Positions 6,989 to 13,738 of a stretch of DNA of 14,547 nt are shown here, in pieces (the first letter of the stretch is position 1; the number at the start of each line of letters is the position of its first letter). Location: NCBI GenBank assembly GCA_963169595.1, contig CAUJFM010000386.1:1-14547 (forward strand). The letters run 5' to 3'. Under the pieces are notes generated by a model. It saw only the letters and a list, made by a program, of their open reading frames with translations, searched no databases and was not told the origin of the DNA. Source of the stretch: Bacteroidota bacterium (lineage in GTDB: Bacteria; Bacteroidota; Bacteroidia; Flavobacteriales_F; PHOS-HE28). Position numbers and translations under genes: made by a program.

Positions 6989-8968
6989 CTATCGCCCCCA
7001 TTCCACGCGCACCCCGGCGGTGAGCCAGCGGCCCGGCAGCAGCACGTTGCCACGGTCCACCTGCTCGGCATCCAACAGGTTGGTGGCGCCCACGTGCAGC
7101 GTGACCCGACCGATGGTCCGATCGATACGCAGGTCCAGGCGCAGCGGTGCCGGATAGGCCACGGCCTGGCCATCGGGGAAGCTGGTGTAGGTGCTGTAAC
7201 GGGTGCGCCACGACAGGTCCGTGCGGAACATCCACCGTTCGGCCACGCGCTGCACCCACCAGAGCACGGCATTGTGCTCCAGGTGATCGAGCACGTACAG
7301 GGAAGTGAAGGGGAAGTCCTGCTGATCGGACCACTGGTAGGCATAGAGCACGCCTCCCCTGCCCTTCCCTGCGCCTGGCTTCAGGTCGAACTGCAGTTCC
7401 ACGCCGTTCAGGTCCACCTGGGTGAGGTTGGTGGCCTGTGTCACGGGATCGCCGGGCAGGCGCACCCAGTCGATGAGGTCATCGCCCATGCGGCGCCAGG
7501 CACAGACCACCAGGCTCCAACGGTCGCGGTGGATGCGGTGCCCCAGCTCCAGGTGTTCGGCATGCTCGGGCTGCAGGTCCTTGCTGCCCTGGGCGCCGCC
7601 GCGCGTGTAATAGAGGTCCGTCCAGGTGGGAAAGCGGAAGGCGCGTCCCGCGTTCGCATAGGTCACGTGCCCTCCGGACCAGCGGTGGTAGAGGTCGATC
7701 CCCGGGGCCCATTCAGGGGCGAAGTCGGAATTCGTGTTGAACAACACGCCCACATCCACGCCCCAGCGGCCCAGCTCCACGCGATGGTCCAGGTGGAGCG
7801 CCAGGTTCTGTCGTTGCGTTCCGCGCGTGAAGGGCTCGCGGGCACCGGGCGCCTCGATGGGCTCATCCAGCGGCTCGCCGAGCACGTTGCTGCGTATCCG
7901 TTCCCAGCGGGCATGTGCGGCCAGCGCCGTGGTACCGGCCTTCCAGCGGCGCTGCACCGCGGCATCGGTCCCGGAGACCTGCGTGCGGTGGCGGTTGTGG
8001 AAGGTGTAGAAGAAGGTGGGCGTGAACCGTGCGGTATCGGCCTCGCCGCGGATGAAGTAGCCATCGGCATACCGGTAGTAGCCATCGCTCTCGCGGAACA
8101 ACTGGAACTGGTCATCATGCCGCCGGTGATAGGCCTTCACCTGCCACTTCCATGGCGCGGCGTTGTTGCGCACCTCGGCCGCCGCGAAGTAGCTGCCGAT
8201 GATCTCCTGCTGATCGGGATAGGTCGATGAGTAGTAGTTCTGGGCACCGAAGCGGCGGTGCAGGCCGGCGAGCTGGCCCTTCACCTCGATCCGTCGTAAC
8301 CGATGGAGTGCGGACAGATGCACGCCGGTGCGGTCCATGTCGCTGTTCGGCATGTAGCCGTCGTGGCTTCCATGGAAGGCGGACAGGCGCACCCCACCCT
8401 TCGGGCCACCCAGGTCCTGCGAAGCGCGCAGGAGGTAGGCGCCGTACTCGCCCCCTTCCACCTGAAAGCTGCCCTTGCGGCCCATGGGCTCCCGCGTCAC
8501 CACGTTGATGGCACCGGTCATGGCCCCGGCGCCGAAGGTGCGGGCCGCGCCGCCGTAGAGCACCTCGATGCGCTCGATGCCGTCCCCCATCAGGGGCAGG
8601 TTCATCAGGTGGTGGCCCGTTTGCGGGTCGGTCATGGGGATGCCATCCACCAGCACCAAGGCCTGGTCGAAGGTGCCACCGCGGATACCGATATCGGTCT
8701 GGGCATCGAAGGGTCCGCGCTGCCGCACATCCACCAGCGTGGCCGTGCGAAGCAGTTCGCTCACCTCGGGACGCGGGGCGGTGCGGACCTGTAGGGTATC
8801 CAGCACCTGCAAGTGGCGCGCCGTGCGTGGCAACGGGCTGGAGATGCGGGTGGCCGTGACCTGCACCGTGTCCAGGCTGCGGGGCGGGGGTTGCTGGGCC
8901 TGGCCTTCAGCAGAAAGGGCCACCACGAGGCCGATGAGCAAGGCTTGGAAGGTGCGGGGCACGTGCAT
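6989..8968 (-). CDS. TonB-dependent receptor, BtuB-like architecture
   Basis: The protein has 659 residues from ATG 8966-8968; another in-frame ATG six codons upstream is possible. It has a signal peptide (about 1-24, ending GQAQ) and a TonB-box-like DTVQVTATR (33-41). A plug follows at about 44-160, containing DIGIRGGTFDQALVLVDGIP and the IERIEVLYGG-AR-TFG-GA-TGAINVVT plug end. A barrel completes it. Unlike the other receptor in this window it lacks the carboxypeptidase-regulatory-like domain. Size and layout are like BtuB and related small siderophore or cobalamin receptors. I find no cobalamin riboswitch in the 114-nt gap to mlaE, so the substrate is open. The last residues are V-E-W-G-R, without the usual terminal aromatic residue. 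It is divergent from mlaE and lies 90 nt ahead of the ABC ATPase gene. Confidence 0.88.
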   Translation of the reverse strand: MHVPRTFQALLIGLVVALSAEGQAQQPPPRSLDTVQVTATRISSPLPRTARHLQVLDTLQVRTAPRPEVSELLRTATLVDVRQRGPFDAQTDIGIRGGTFDQALVLVDGIPMTDPQTGHHLMNLPLMGDGIERIEVLYGGAARTFGAGAMTGAINVVTREPMGRKGSFQVEGGEYGAYLLRASQDLGGPKGGVRLSAFHGSHDGYMPNSDMDRTGVHLSALHRLRRIEVKGQLAGLHRRFGAQNYYSSTYPDQQEIIGSYFAAAEVRNNAAPWKWQVKAYHRRHDDQFQLFRESDGYYRYADGYFIRGEADTARFTPTFFYTFHNRHRTQVSGTDAAVQRRWKAGTTALAAHARWERIRSNVLGEPLDEPIEAPGAREPFTRGTQRQNLALHLDHRVELGRWGVDVGVLFNTNSDFAPEWAPGIDLYHRWSGGHVTYANAGRAFRFPTWTDLYYTRGGAQGSKDLQPEHAEHLELGHRIHRDRWSLVVCAWRRMGDDLIDWVRLPGDPVTQATNLTQVDLNGVELQFDLKPGAGKGRGGVLYAYQWSDQQDFPFTSLYVLDHLEHNAVLWWVQRVAERWMFRTDLSWRTRYSTYTSFPDGQAVAYPAPLRLDLRIDRTIGRVTLHVGATNLLDAEQVDRGNVLLPGRWLTAGVRVEWGR

Positions 8969-9082
8969 GGGGCCGCGAAGTTGCATCGGGACCGGTCATC
9001 GGGCCATGTCCTGCGCGAACCCGCCATCCCTCATGGCCGGTTCAGAGCGGGCTGGGTAACTTCCCCCGCTGAAGACCGGACC

Positions 9083-9853
9083 ATGGCCGCAGCAACAGGA
9101 TATCGCGCCATTTTGGAGGAAGTCGGGGGCATCGCCGCCTTCACCGGTCGTTTCTTCGCGAACGCCTTCCATGCCCGCTTCGAGTGGAACGAGCTCCTGC
9201 GGCAGTCGACGAAGAACGGGTACAACTCCCTGGCGCTGGTGGGGATCACCGGCTTCATCATGGGCCTGGTGCTCACCGTGCAGAGCCGGCCCACCCTGGC
9301 CAGCTTCGGGGCCGAGAGCATGCTGCCCTCGATGGTGGCCATCAGCATGGTGCGCGAGCTGGCCCCGGTGATCACCGCCCTGATCTGTGCCGGCAAGATC
9401 GGCAGCAGCCTGGGCGCCGAGCTGGGCAGCATGAAGGTGACCGAGCAGATCGATGCCATGGAGGTGAGCGGCACCAACCCCTTCCGCTACCTGGTGGTGA
9501 CCCGGGTGTGGAGCACCACGCTGATGCTGCCGGTACTGGTGGTGCTCGCCGAGGCCATCGGCATCTGGGCCAGCTGGATCGGCGTGAACCTGCGGGATAC
9601 GGTCTCCTGGGACCTCTTCTACCGGCAGGTGTTCGAGAGCCTTGAGTTCAGCGACTTCGTGCCTTCCTTCATCAAGAGCTACTTCTTCGGCTTCGCGATC
9701 GGCATCATCGGTTGCTACAAGGGCTTCAACACCGAGAAGGGGACCGAGGGGGTGGGCATCTCCGCGCACAGCAGCGTGGTGGTGGCCTCCCTGGTCATCT
9801 TCATCATCGATCTGGTGGCCGTGCAGATCACCGACATCATGGGGCTCAACTGA
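9083..9853 (+). CDS. mlaE: MlaE-family ABC transporter permease (phospholipid/MCE system)
   Basis: This 256-residue inner-membrane protein is the permease of an MCE-type lipid transporter. The family hallmark RELAPVITALICAGKIGSSL lies at 91-110. It continues into GAELGSMKVTEQIDAMEV (111-128), the cytoplasmic coupling and elbow region. Hydrophobic segments lie at about 48-67, 95-112, 145-167, 197-212 and 230-250. The length matches E. coli MlaE (260 residues). The start M-A-A-A-T-G is chosen because the reading frame upstream looks non-coding and overlaps the divergent receptor gene. There is no Shine-Dalgarno sequence, as is common in this phylum. The stop TGA shares one base with the ATG of mlaF (TGATG), implying translational coupling. 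No mlaC or mlaB gene is found nearby. Confidence 0.95.
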   Translation: MAAATGYRAILEEVGGIAAFTGRFFANAFHARFEWNELLRQSTKNGYNSLALVGITGFIMGLVLTVQSRPTLASFGAESMLPSMVAISMVRELAPVITALICAGKIGSSLGAELGSMKVTEQIDAMEVSGTNPFRYLVVTRVWSTTLMLPVLVVLAEAIGIWASWIGVNLRDTVSWDLFYRQVFESLEFSDFVPSFIKSYFFGFAIGIIGCYKGFNTEKGTEGVGISAHSSVVVASLVIFIIDLVAVQITDIMGLN

Positions 9854-10614
9854 TGGAAGGCACGAGGACCATGACCAAGGGCGATCCCGTGATCAGCGTG
9901 CGCGGGCTGTGCAAGTCGTTCGGCGAGAACCATGTGCTGCGCGACTTCGACCTGGACGTGTTCCGCGGCGAGAACGTGATGGTGCTGGGCAAAAGCGGAT
10001 CGGGCAAGAGCGTCCTGATCAAGTGCATCGTGGGCCTGCTCACGCCGGACAAGGGTCGCATCACCGTGCTCGGCCAGGAGGTGCATGCGCTGGACCAGCA
10101 AGAGCTGGACCGCCTCCGGGTGAAGATCGGCTTCCTGTTCCAGAGCAGCGCCCTGTACGATTCCATGACCGTGGAGGAGAACCTGGAGTTCCCCCTGCGG
10201 CGCCACTGGATGTCCACCAGCAAGGGGGAGACCGATGCCCTGGTGGATGAGGTGCTCACGGCCGTGGGTCTGGCGCACACCCGGAAGATGTACCCCTCGG
10301 AGCTCTCGGGAGGCATGCGCCGCCGCATCGGCCTGGCGCGGACGCTGATCCTGAAGCCCGAGATCATGCTGTACGACGAGCCCACCACCGGCCTGGACCC
10401 GATCACGGGCAAGGAGATCGTGGAGCTCATCCTGCAGCTCCAACGCACCTACAACACCTCGTCCATCATCATCTCGCACGACCTGAATGTGGCGAAGCTC
10501 GCCGCGGACCGGATCGCGTTGCTGTATGAAGGGCGTAATCATCTGGAAGGCACCTACCAGGAGCTGCTCGCATCCACCGACCCGGTGGTGCGGCAGTTCT
10601 TTATCTTCATGTAG
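9853..10614 (+). CDS. mlaF: MlaF-family ABC transporter ATP-binding protein
   Basis: This is the ATPase of the MCE lipid transporter, 253 residues. Motifs are Walker A GKSGSGKS (46-53), Q-loop FLFQSSALYDSMTV (95-107, the MlaF form), signature LSGGM (151-155) with the MRRRIGLAR helix, Walker B IMLYDEP followed by TTGLDPI (171-184), and switch H209 in IIISHD. It overlaps the mlaE stop by one base. An alternative ATG at 9871 (M-T-K-G-D-P) would remove six residues and cannot be excluded. Its TAG stop is followed directly by the ATG of the MlaD gene with no spacer, so the three genes are surely co-transcribed. Confidence 0.95.
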   Translation: MEGTRTMTKGDPVISVRGLCKSFGENHVLRDFDLDVFRGENVMVLGKSGSGKSVLIKCIVGLLTPDKGRITVLGQEVHALDQQELDRLRVKIGFLFQSSALYDSMTVEENLEFPLRRHWMSTSKGETDALVDEVLTAVGLAHTRKMYPSELSGGMRRRIGLARTLILKPEIMLYDEPTTGLDPITGKEIVELILQLQRTYNTSSIIISHDLNVAKLAADRIALLYEGRNHLEGTYQELLASTDPVVRQFFIFM

Positions 10615-11631
10615 ATGGCGAACACCAAAGGCGACAACATCCGGCTCGGGCTCTTCGTGCTCGCGGGCACCGTGGTGCTCATCGTGGGGCTGTACATGCT
10701 GGGCAGCAAGCAGGACCTCTTCAGCCGCAACATCACCGTCACCACCACCTTCCAGCAGGTGGGCGGCCTGCGGCCGGGGAACAACGTGCGCTACGCGGGC
10801 ATCAATGTGGGCACCGTGAAGGGCATCACCATCGTGAGTGACACGTCCGTGCTGGTGGAGATGGCCATCCGCGCCGATGAGGCCGCGCACATCCGCGACA
10901 ACGCCATCGCCAGCCTGGGCAGCGATGGCCTCATGGGCAACAAGCTGGTGAACATCGGGCCGGGCGACGGGCCGAGCAACCCGGTGGCGGATGGCACCCC
11001 ACTGCGCTCTTCCGTGCCGTTGGACACCGACCAGATGATGCGCACACTGGACCGCACGAACGTGAACATGGCGTCGATCACGGATGATCTGCGTGTGCTG
11101 GCCCAACGGCTCAACACACCCGGTAGCTTGGTACACCTGCTCTCCGACACGGTGCTTTCCGCCGACCTGAAGGCCTCGCTGGGTGACCTGCGCGCGGCGG
11201 CGGAACATGCCCGTAACGCCAGCGCCAGCGTGGAGGCCGTGATGGCCGACGTGCGCGCCGGCAAGGGCGCCATCGGTACCCTGGTGGGCGACCCGGCCGC
11301 GGAGGACCAAGTACGACAATGGCTGTCGTCCATGCAGACGCTGGCCGACTCCCTGGCCTCGGCCTCGGCGCAGATCGACCGCTTCACCACGGCCTTGAAC
11401 AGCCCGGGCAGCCTGGGCCATACGCTCACGCAGGATACCGCTGTGGCGGGGGATGTGCGCCGCACCTTGTCGCAACTGGAACGGAGCAGCGTGATCCTGG
11501 AGGAGGACCTGAAGGCGCTGCAAAGCAACTGGCTCTTCAAGAGCTACTTCAAGGACCAGGAGAAGGAGCGCAAGAAGGAGGAGCGCAAGAACGCGAAGGA
11601 GCTGAAGCGCGATGGCCGCGCGCGGCCCTGA
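10615..11631 (+). CDS. mlaD: MlaD-family MCE protein
   Basis: This 338-residue periplasmic MCE subunit is anchored by one N-terminal helix (about 10-29). The MCE domain spans about 39-117, with TFQQVGGLRPGNNVRYAGINVGTVKGI (45-71) and the SLGSDGLMGNKLVNIGPG strand-turn (100-117). MCE rings form the lipid tunnel above MlaEF. The protein is much longer than E. coli MlaD (183 residues). A helical tail (140-315) contains three copies of a G-x-[LI]-x-x-L-x-x-D motif (169-178, 218-227, 266-274), seen in long MCE proteins of Bacteroidota and plants (TGD2-like). The tail ends in a strongly charged K/E/R segment (314-336). A long helix could extend toward the outer membrane, replacing a soluble shuttle such as MlaC; this is inference. 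The TGA stop abuts the stop of the convergent gene. Confidence 0.93.
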   Translation: MANTKGDNIRLGLFVLAGTVVLIVGLYMLGSKQDLFSRNITVTTTFQQVGGLRPGNNVRYAGINVGTVKGITIVSDTSVLVEMAIRADEAAHIRDNAIASLGSDGLMGNKLVNIGPGDGPSNPVADGTPLRSSVPLDTDQMMRTLDRTNVNMASITDDLRVLAQRLNTPGSLVHLLSDTVLSADLKASLGDLRAAAEHARNASASVEAVMADVRAGKGAIGTLVGDPAAEDQVRQWLSSMQTLADSLASASAQIDRFTTALNSPGSLGHTLTQDTAVAGDVRRTLSQLERSSVILEEDLKALQSNWLFKSYFKDQEKERKKEERKNAKELKRDGRARP

Positions 11632-12042
11632 TCACGGCAGGAAGCGTTCCCGCTCGTGCGGCAGCGGCAGCCGGCAGCTTTCCTTCTTCCCGAACCACCG
11701 GTAGCGCCGGCGGGCGATGAGGTCATACACCCCATCACGCACCGGACGGGGCACCACGCGCAGCCCGGCGAGCAGACGCCAGGGTCCGCCCACGTACGTC
11801 AGCGCCCGGAGCGCAGCCTCGGAACGCAGGTGCAGGTCGTCCGCATCGAGCAGGACCAGGGTATCCATGTGCTCCGTCAACCGCTCGGGCAGCAGGCGTT
11901 CGGCCGTTGCACCCTGCAGCGGCGCGAACCGCAGCACACCGCGACGGTCCCAACGCAAGAGGCGGTCCACCGAGGCATTGCACAGGCCGCAGACCCCGTC
12001 GAAGAAGACGATGGGATGTTCCGGAGAGGTTGCTGCGGACAT
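11632..12042 (-). CDS. DCC-family thiol-disulfide oxidoreductase-like protein (DUF393)
   Basis: This is a 136-residue protein with the family-defining N-terminus IVFFDGVCGLCNASVDRLLR (11-30). D15 and the C18-x-x-C21 pair give the DCC name. The C-terminal RYRWFGKKESCRLP (114-127) also matches the family's YRWFG-x-x-x-x-C element. The fold is thioredoxin-related, and members (YuxK type) are predicted, not proven, to be redox-active. It has no signal peptide, so it is probably cytoplasmic. It converges on mlaD with no base between the two stop codons (TGATCA, 11629-11634). The start at 12042 is the only ATG that keeps the whole domain. Confidence 0.9.
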   Translation of the reverse strand: MSAATSPEHPIVFFDGVCGLCNASVDRLLRWDRRGVLRFAPLQGATAERLLPERLTEHMDTLVLLDADDLHLRSEAALRALTYVGGPWRLLAGLRVVPRPVRDGVYDLIARRRYRWFGKKESCRLPLPHERERFLP

Positions 12043-12049
12043 GATGGGG

Positions 12050-12057
12050 CAAAGCTA
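12050..12057 (-). promoter_or_regulatory. Possible -7 element of the DCC-family gene
   Basis: The minus strand reads TAGCTTTG, an exact TAnnTTTG match, 7 nt before the ATG at 12042. If used, the mRNA would be nearly leaderless. No convincing -33 TTG is present, so this could be chance. Confidence 0.35.
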
Positions 12058-12135
12058 CCCTGGTAATGCAGCCTCGCGGTCCCGATCCGTACCTGACCTG
12101 CCCAGGGCTGAACTTGTGGGCCGAACGTCCAACGC

Positions 12136-12567
12136 TCAAGCATCCACCTCCTGGCCGAAGGCGGCGCACAACTCCCGGAACATGATGTAAGCCGCCATCT
12201 CGCGGATGGAGAACACGAAGTGCGGATGGTTGAAATAGGACTCCCCGTTATTGTCCACAATGCGCTGGCTCACTGCATCCAGGATCACTGTGCCCCGCTT
12301 GGTCAATGTGGCATAGTAGGCCTCGCTACCCATGGCGGCCTTGCTGACGTATTGAATGCAGTAACGCTTCTCCATGTCATGGTACAGGACGGACTCATCC
12401 ACAAAGGCCTCCGCCCCACATACTTCACACTGGAACAGGTTCACCCGCTGCTCCCGCACCATCAACGCCGCTTCCGGGTCCTTTGCGTTCACCGCGCTCC
12501 ACACCAACATCCGCTGTTCGCGGCCGCAGGCCGGGCACCTCATCTCTTCCATCCGTTTTATGGACAT
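12136..12567 (-). CDS. CpXC domain zinc-ribbon-like protein
   Basis: This is a 143-residue protein with the start at 12567. Two Cys pairs, C11-P-A-C14 and C47-E-V-C50, bracket a segment VWSAVNAKDPEAALMV, the pattern of CpXC domains (PF14353). That domain has a CPxC motif, a W-x-x-x-N-x-x-x-D-P stretch and a second CxxC, and probably binds zinc. The C-terminal half has no recognisable motif. The function of the family is unknown. A longer frame runs to ATG 12618, adding 17 residues that do not belong to the domain. A weak -7-like TATCTTGC (12585-12592) lies between the two candidate starts and supports the shorter one. Another internal ATG lies 5 codons further in. The gene is 93 nt upstream of the DCC gene on the same strand; the two may be loosely linked. 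Confidence 0.82.
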   Translation of the reverse strand: MSIKRMEEMRCPACGREQRMLVWSAVNAKDPEAALMVREQRVNLFQCEVCGAEAFVDESVLYHDMEKRYCIQYVSKAAMGSEAYYATLTKRGTVILDAVSQRIVDNNGESYFNHPHFVFSIREMAAYIMFRELCAAFGQEVDA

Positions 12568-12913
12568 GGCACCGGGTTCTTTCGGCAAGATAGCAGGCAG
12601 GGTCTTCAGCCTGGCCATAAGCGGCCAAGGCCCCCTTTACCTCCAGTAATGGGCTGCTGAACCTTCGGGAAGCTCAAAGGACGGCTACGGAGAACAGTGG
12701 CCGAAGGCTACTTGGAACCTACGTGGTTGCGCGTAGCCACAGGCTAGGCACAGAACGGGGCTGCTATGGTCCGTGATACCCTTCTGCAAGTGGAGGGGGG
12801 GGGTAAACAGCCTGTAGTAGAATTCCACTACATTTGACCTGCCTGGTACGCATGAAGGTCGGCTCCATGCCGTTGAAGCGAAAGCTTCTTAGTGCGCTCC
12901 GGGCATTTTCTTT
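12568..12913. other. Intergenic region with palindromes and a 9-G run; no gene seen
   Basis: No credible coding frame is visible on either strand. An imperfect hairpin occurs at 12718-12748: an outer CCTA/TAGG stem and an inner GTGGTT/AGCCAC stem with one wobble pair. A run of nine G lies at 12795-12803, a near-perfect palindrome at 12813-12832, and a GAAGC-GAAA-GCTTC mini-hairpin at 12875-12888. This stretch separates the high-GC housekeeping part from the lower-GC restriction-like genes and may be the boundary of an acquired segment. No tRNA gene or clear attachment-site duplication is visible. Confidence 0.5.
12813..12832. repeat. Near-perfect 20-bp palindrome around GAATTC
   Basis: TGTAGT and ACTACA arms of 6 bp flank a GAATTC core, with one A/C mismatch on each side of the core. 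It could be a dimeric-regulator operator or a small hairpin. It lies 81 nt beyond the stop of the DUF3800 gene, so it is not obviously a promoter element for any gene in the window. Confidence 0.5.
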
Positions 12914-13726
12914 TCAGGGCAGTTTGTTGGCGCTGGTCAGCGGGTGCTTGGGACCATAGTAGTTCTGAAAGCCCTTGTAGTTGTCCACATCGTACAGGTC
13001 CAGTACCGTGGACACCCGCTCCTTCACAAAGTCGTAATACCGGATTTCGCCGCGCTCAAAGACGCGTTGCACTGCCCAGCAGAAGTAGTCTGCGAGGTTC
13101 AGCAGCGGCTCGGTTGTCGGGGTTTGCACATTGAAGACGAACTCGTTCTGTACGGGTGCCTCAAAGTGCTTGCGAGCATACCGTTCTCTGGCCAGCTCCA
13201 GGCCCCGCGTTAGGTTCGTATGGGAGGTGGTGTTCCCCCGTTGGGAGATGTTCAGGACGAACCTCGGGTACTTATGCACTTTGTCCTTCAACAGGTGGCT
13301 GAGCAGGTCGGCATAGAGCTCTGCGCTGCTTCCCTTGTGCTTCCCGTCGAAGTGCTTGGGGACTTTGCGCGCAACAACTGCTTGGAATGAGCATTTCGTG
13401 GCCATGATGAGCTCGAAGCCCTGCTTCCGCACCTCTGGAATATCGTCCTTGGCGTGGAGGTAGTATCCGAACTTGTTGATCTTCTTCTGAATGCTCGGCA
13501 CGTCGCGGTAATAGGGGTCATTGGCGATCGCAGATTGTAATGCCCTTACCCGCTCACGCACGGGCTCTAATGGCTCCTTCACGTTCAACATCCCAAGAAT
13601 GAAGCACTTGGAAACGCCCTCCTGACCAACGACCAACGCGTTCCCCTTGCCATAGAAGGTAGTGTCCCCCGCCTCGTCCAGAAAACGGTGGTACTTCCAG
13701 GTGGGTTCTTTCTTCTCTTCGGCCAT
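12914..13726 (-). CDS. DUF3800 domain protein, partner of the MmeI-like methyltransferase
   Basis: This 270-residue protein carries the DUF3800 signature. An N-terminal FLDEAGD (15-21) resembles the first acidic strand of an RNase H-like fold. A conserved YYLHAKDDIPEVR (88-100) follows, and a C-terminal LLNLADYFCWAVQR (208-221) contains the second conserved aspartate (D213). The acidic residues suggest, but do not prove, metal-dependent nuclease activity. DUF3800 genes are frequently found beside restriction-modification or other defence genes. Here the gene lies 12 nt downstream of an MmeI-like enzyme, so the two are almost certainly one operon. No signal peptide is present. A 60-base sample of the gene gives about 53% GC against about 67% in the mla operon, consistent with transfer. 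The start at 13726 leaves a short charged lead before the domain. Confidence 0.85.
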   Translation of the reverse strand: MAEEKKEPTWKYHRFLDEAGDTTFYGKGNALVVGQEGVSKCFILGMLNVKEPLEPVRERVRALQSAIANDPYYRDVPSIQKKINKFGYYLHAKDDIPEVRKQGFELIMATKCSFQAVVARKVPKHFDGKHKGSSAELYADLLSHLLKDKVHKYPRFVLNISQRGNTTSHTNLTRGLELARERYARKHFEAPVQNEFVFNVQTPTTEPLLNLADYFCWAVQRVFERGEIRYYDFVKERVSTVLDLYDVDNYKGFQNYYGPKHPLTSANKLP

Positions 13727-13738
13727 TTCGTTCCGCCA

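Noticed and set aside
391..8230. Several very long open frames on the plus strand (for example 391-1944, 1614-3350, 3286-5400, 5786-8230)
   Set aside because: They lie antisense to the secreted protein, both receptors and the ABC pair, whose domains are unmistakable. The translations are His/Gln/Ala/Arg-rich without any domain, as expected opposite high-GC genes.
9057..9064. TAACTTCC as a -7 box for the mla operon
   Set aside because: It matches the consensus poorly and no -33 TTG lies at a suitable distance.
8969..9082. Cobalamin riboswitch in the leader of the BtuB-like receptor
   Set aside because: The gap is only 114 nt and contains no B12-box-like conserved segments; the class also needs a much longer leader.
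9715..11523. 602-codon open frame on the minus strand opposite mlaF and mlaD
   Set aside because: It is antisense to two clear Mla genes, is rich in His, Gln and Arg, and shows no recognisable motif.
12875..12888. GAAGC-GAAA-GCTTC hairpin downstream of the DUF3800 gene as a terminator
   Set aside because: On the minus strand it is only 5 bp and is followed by AACGGC, not a T-run, so terminator function is not supported.
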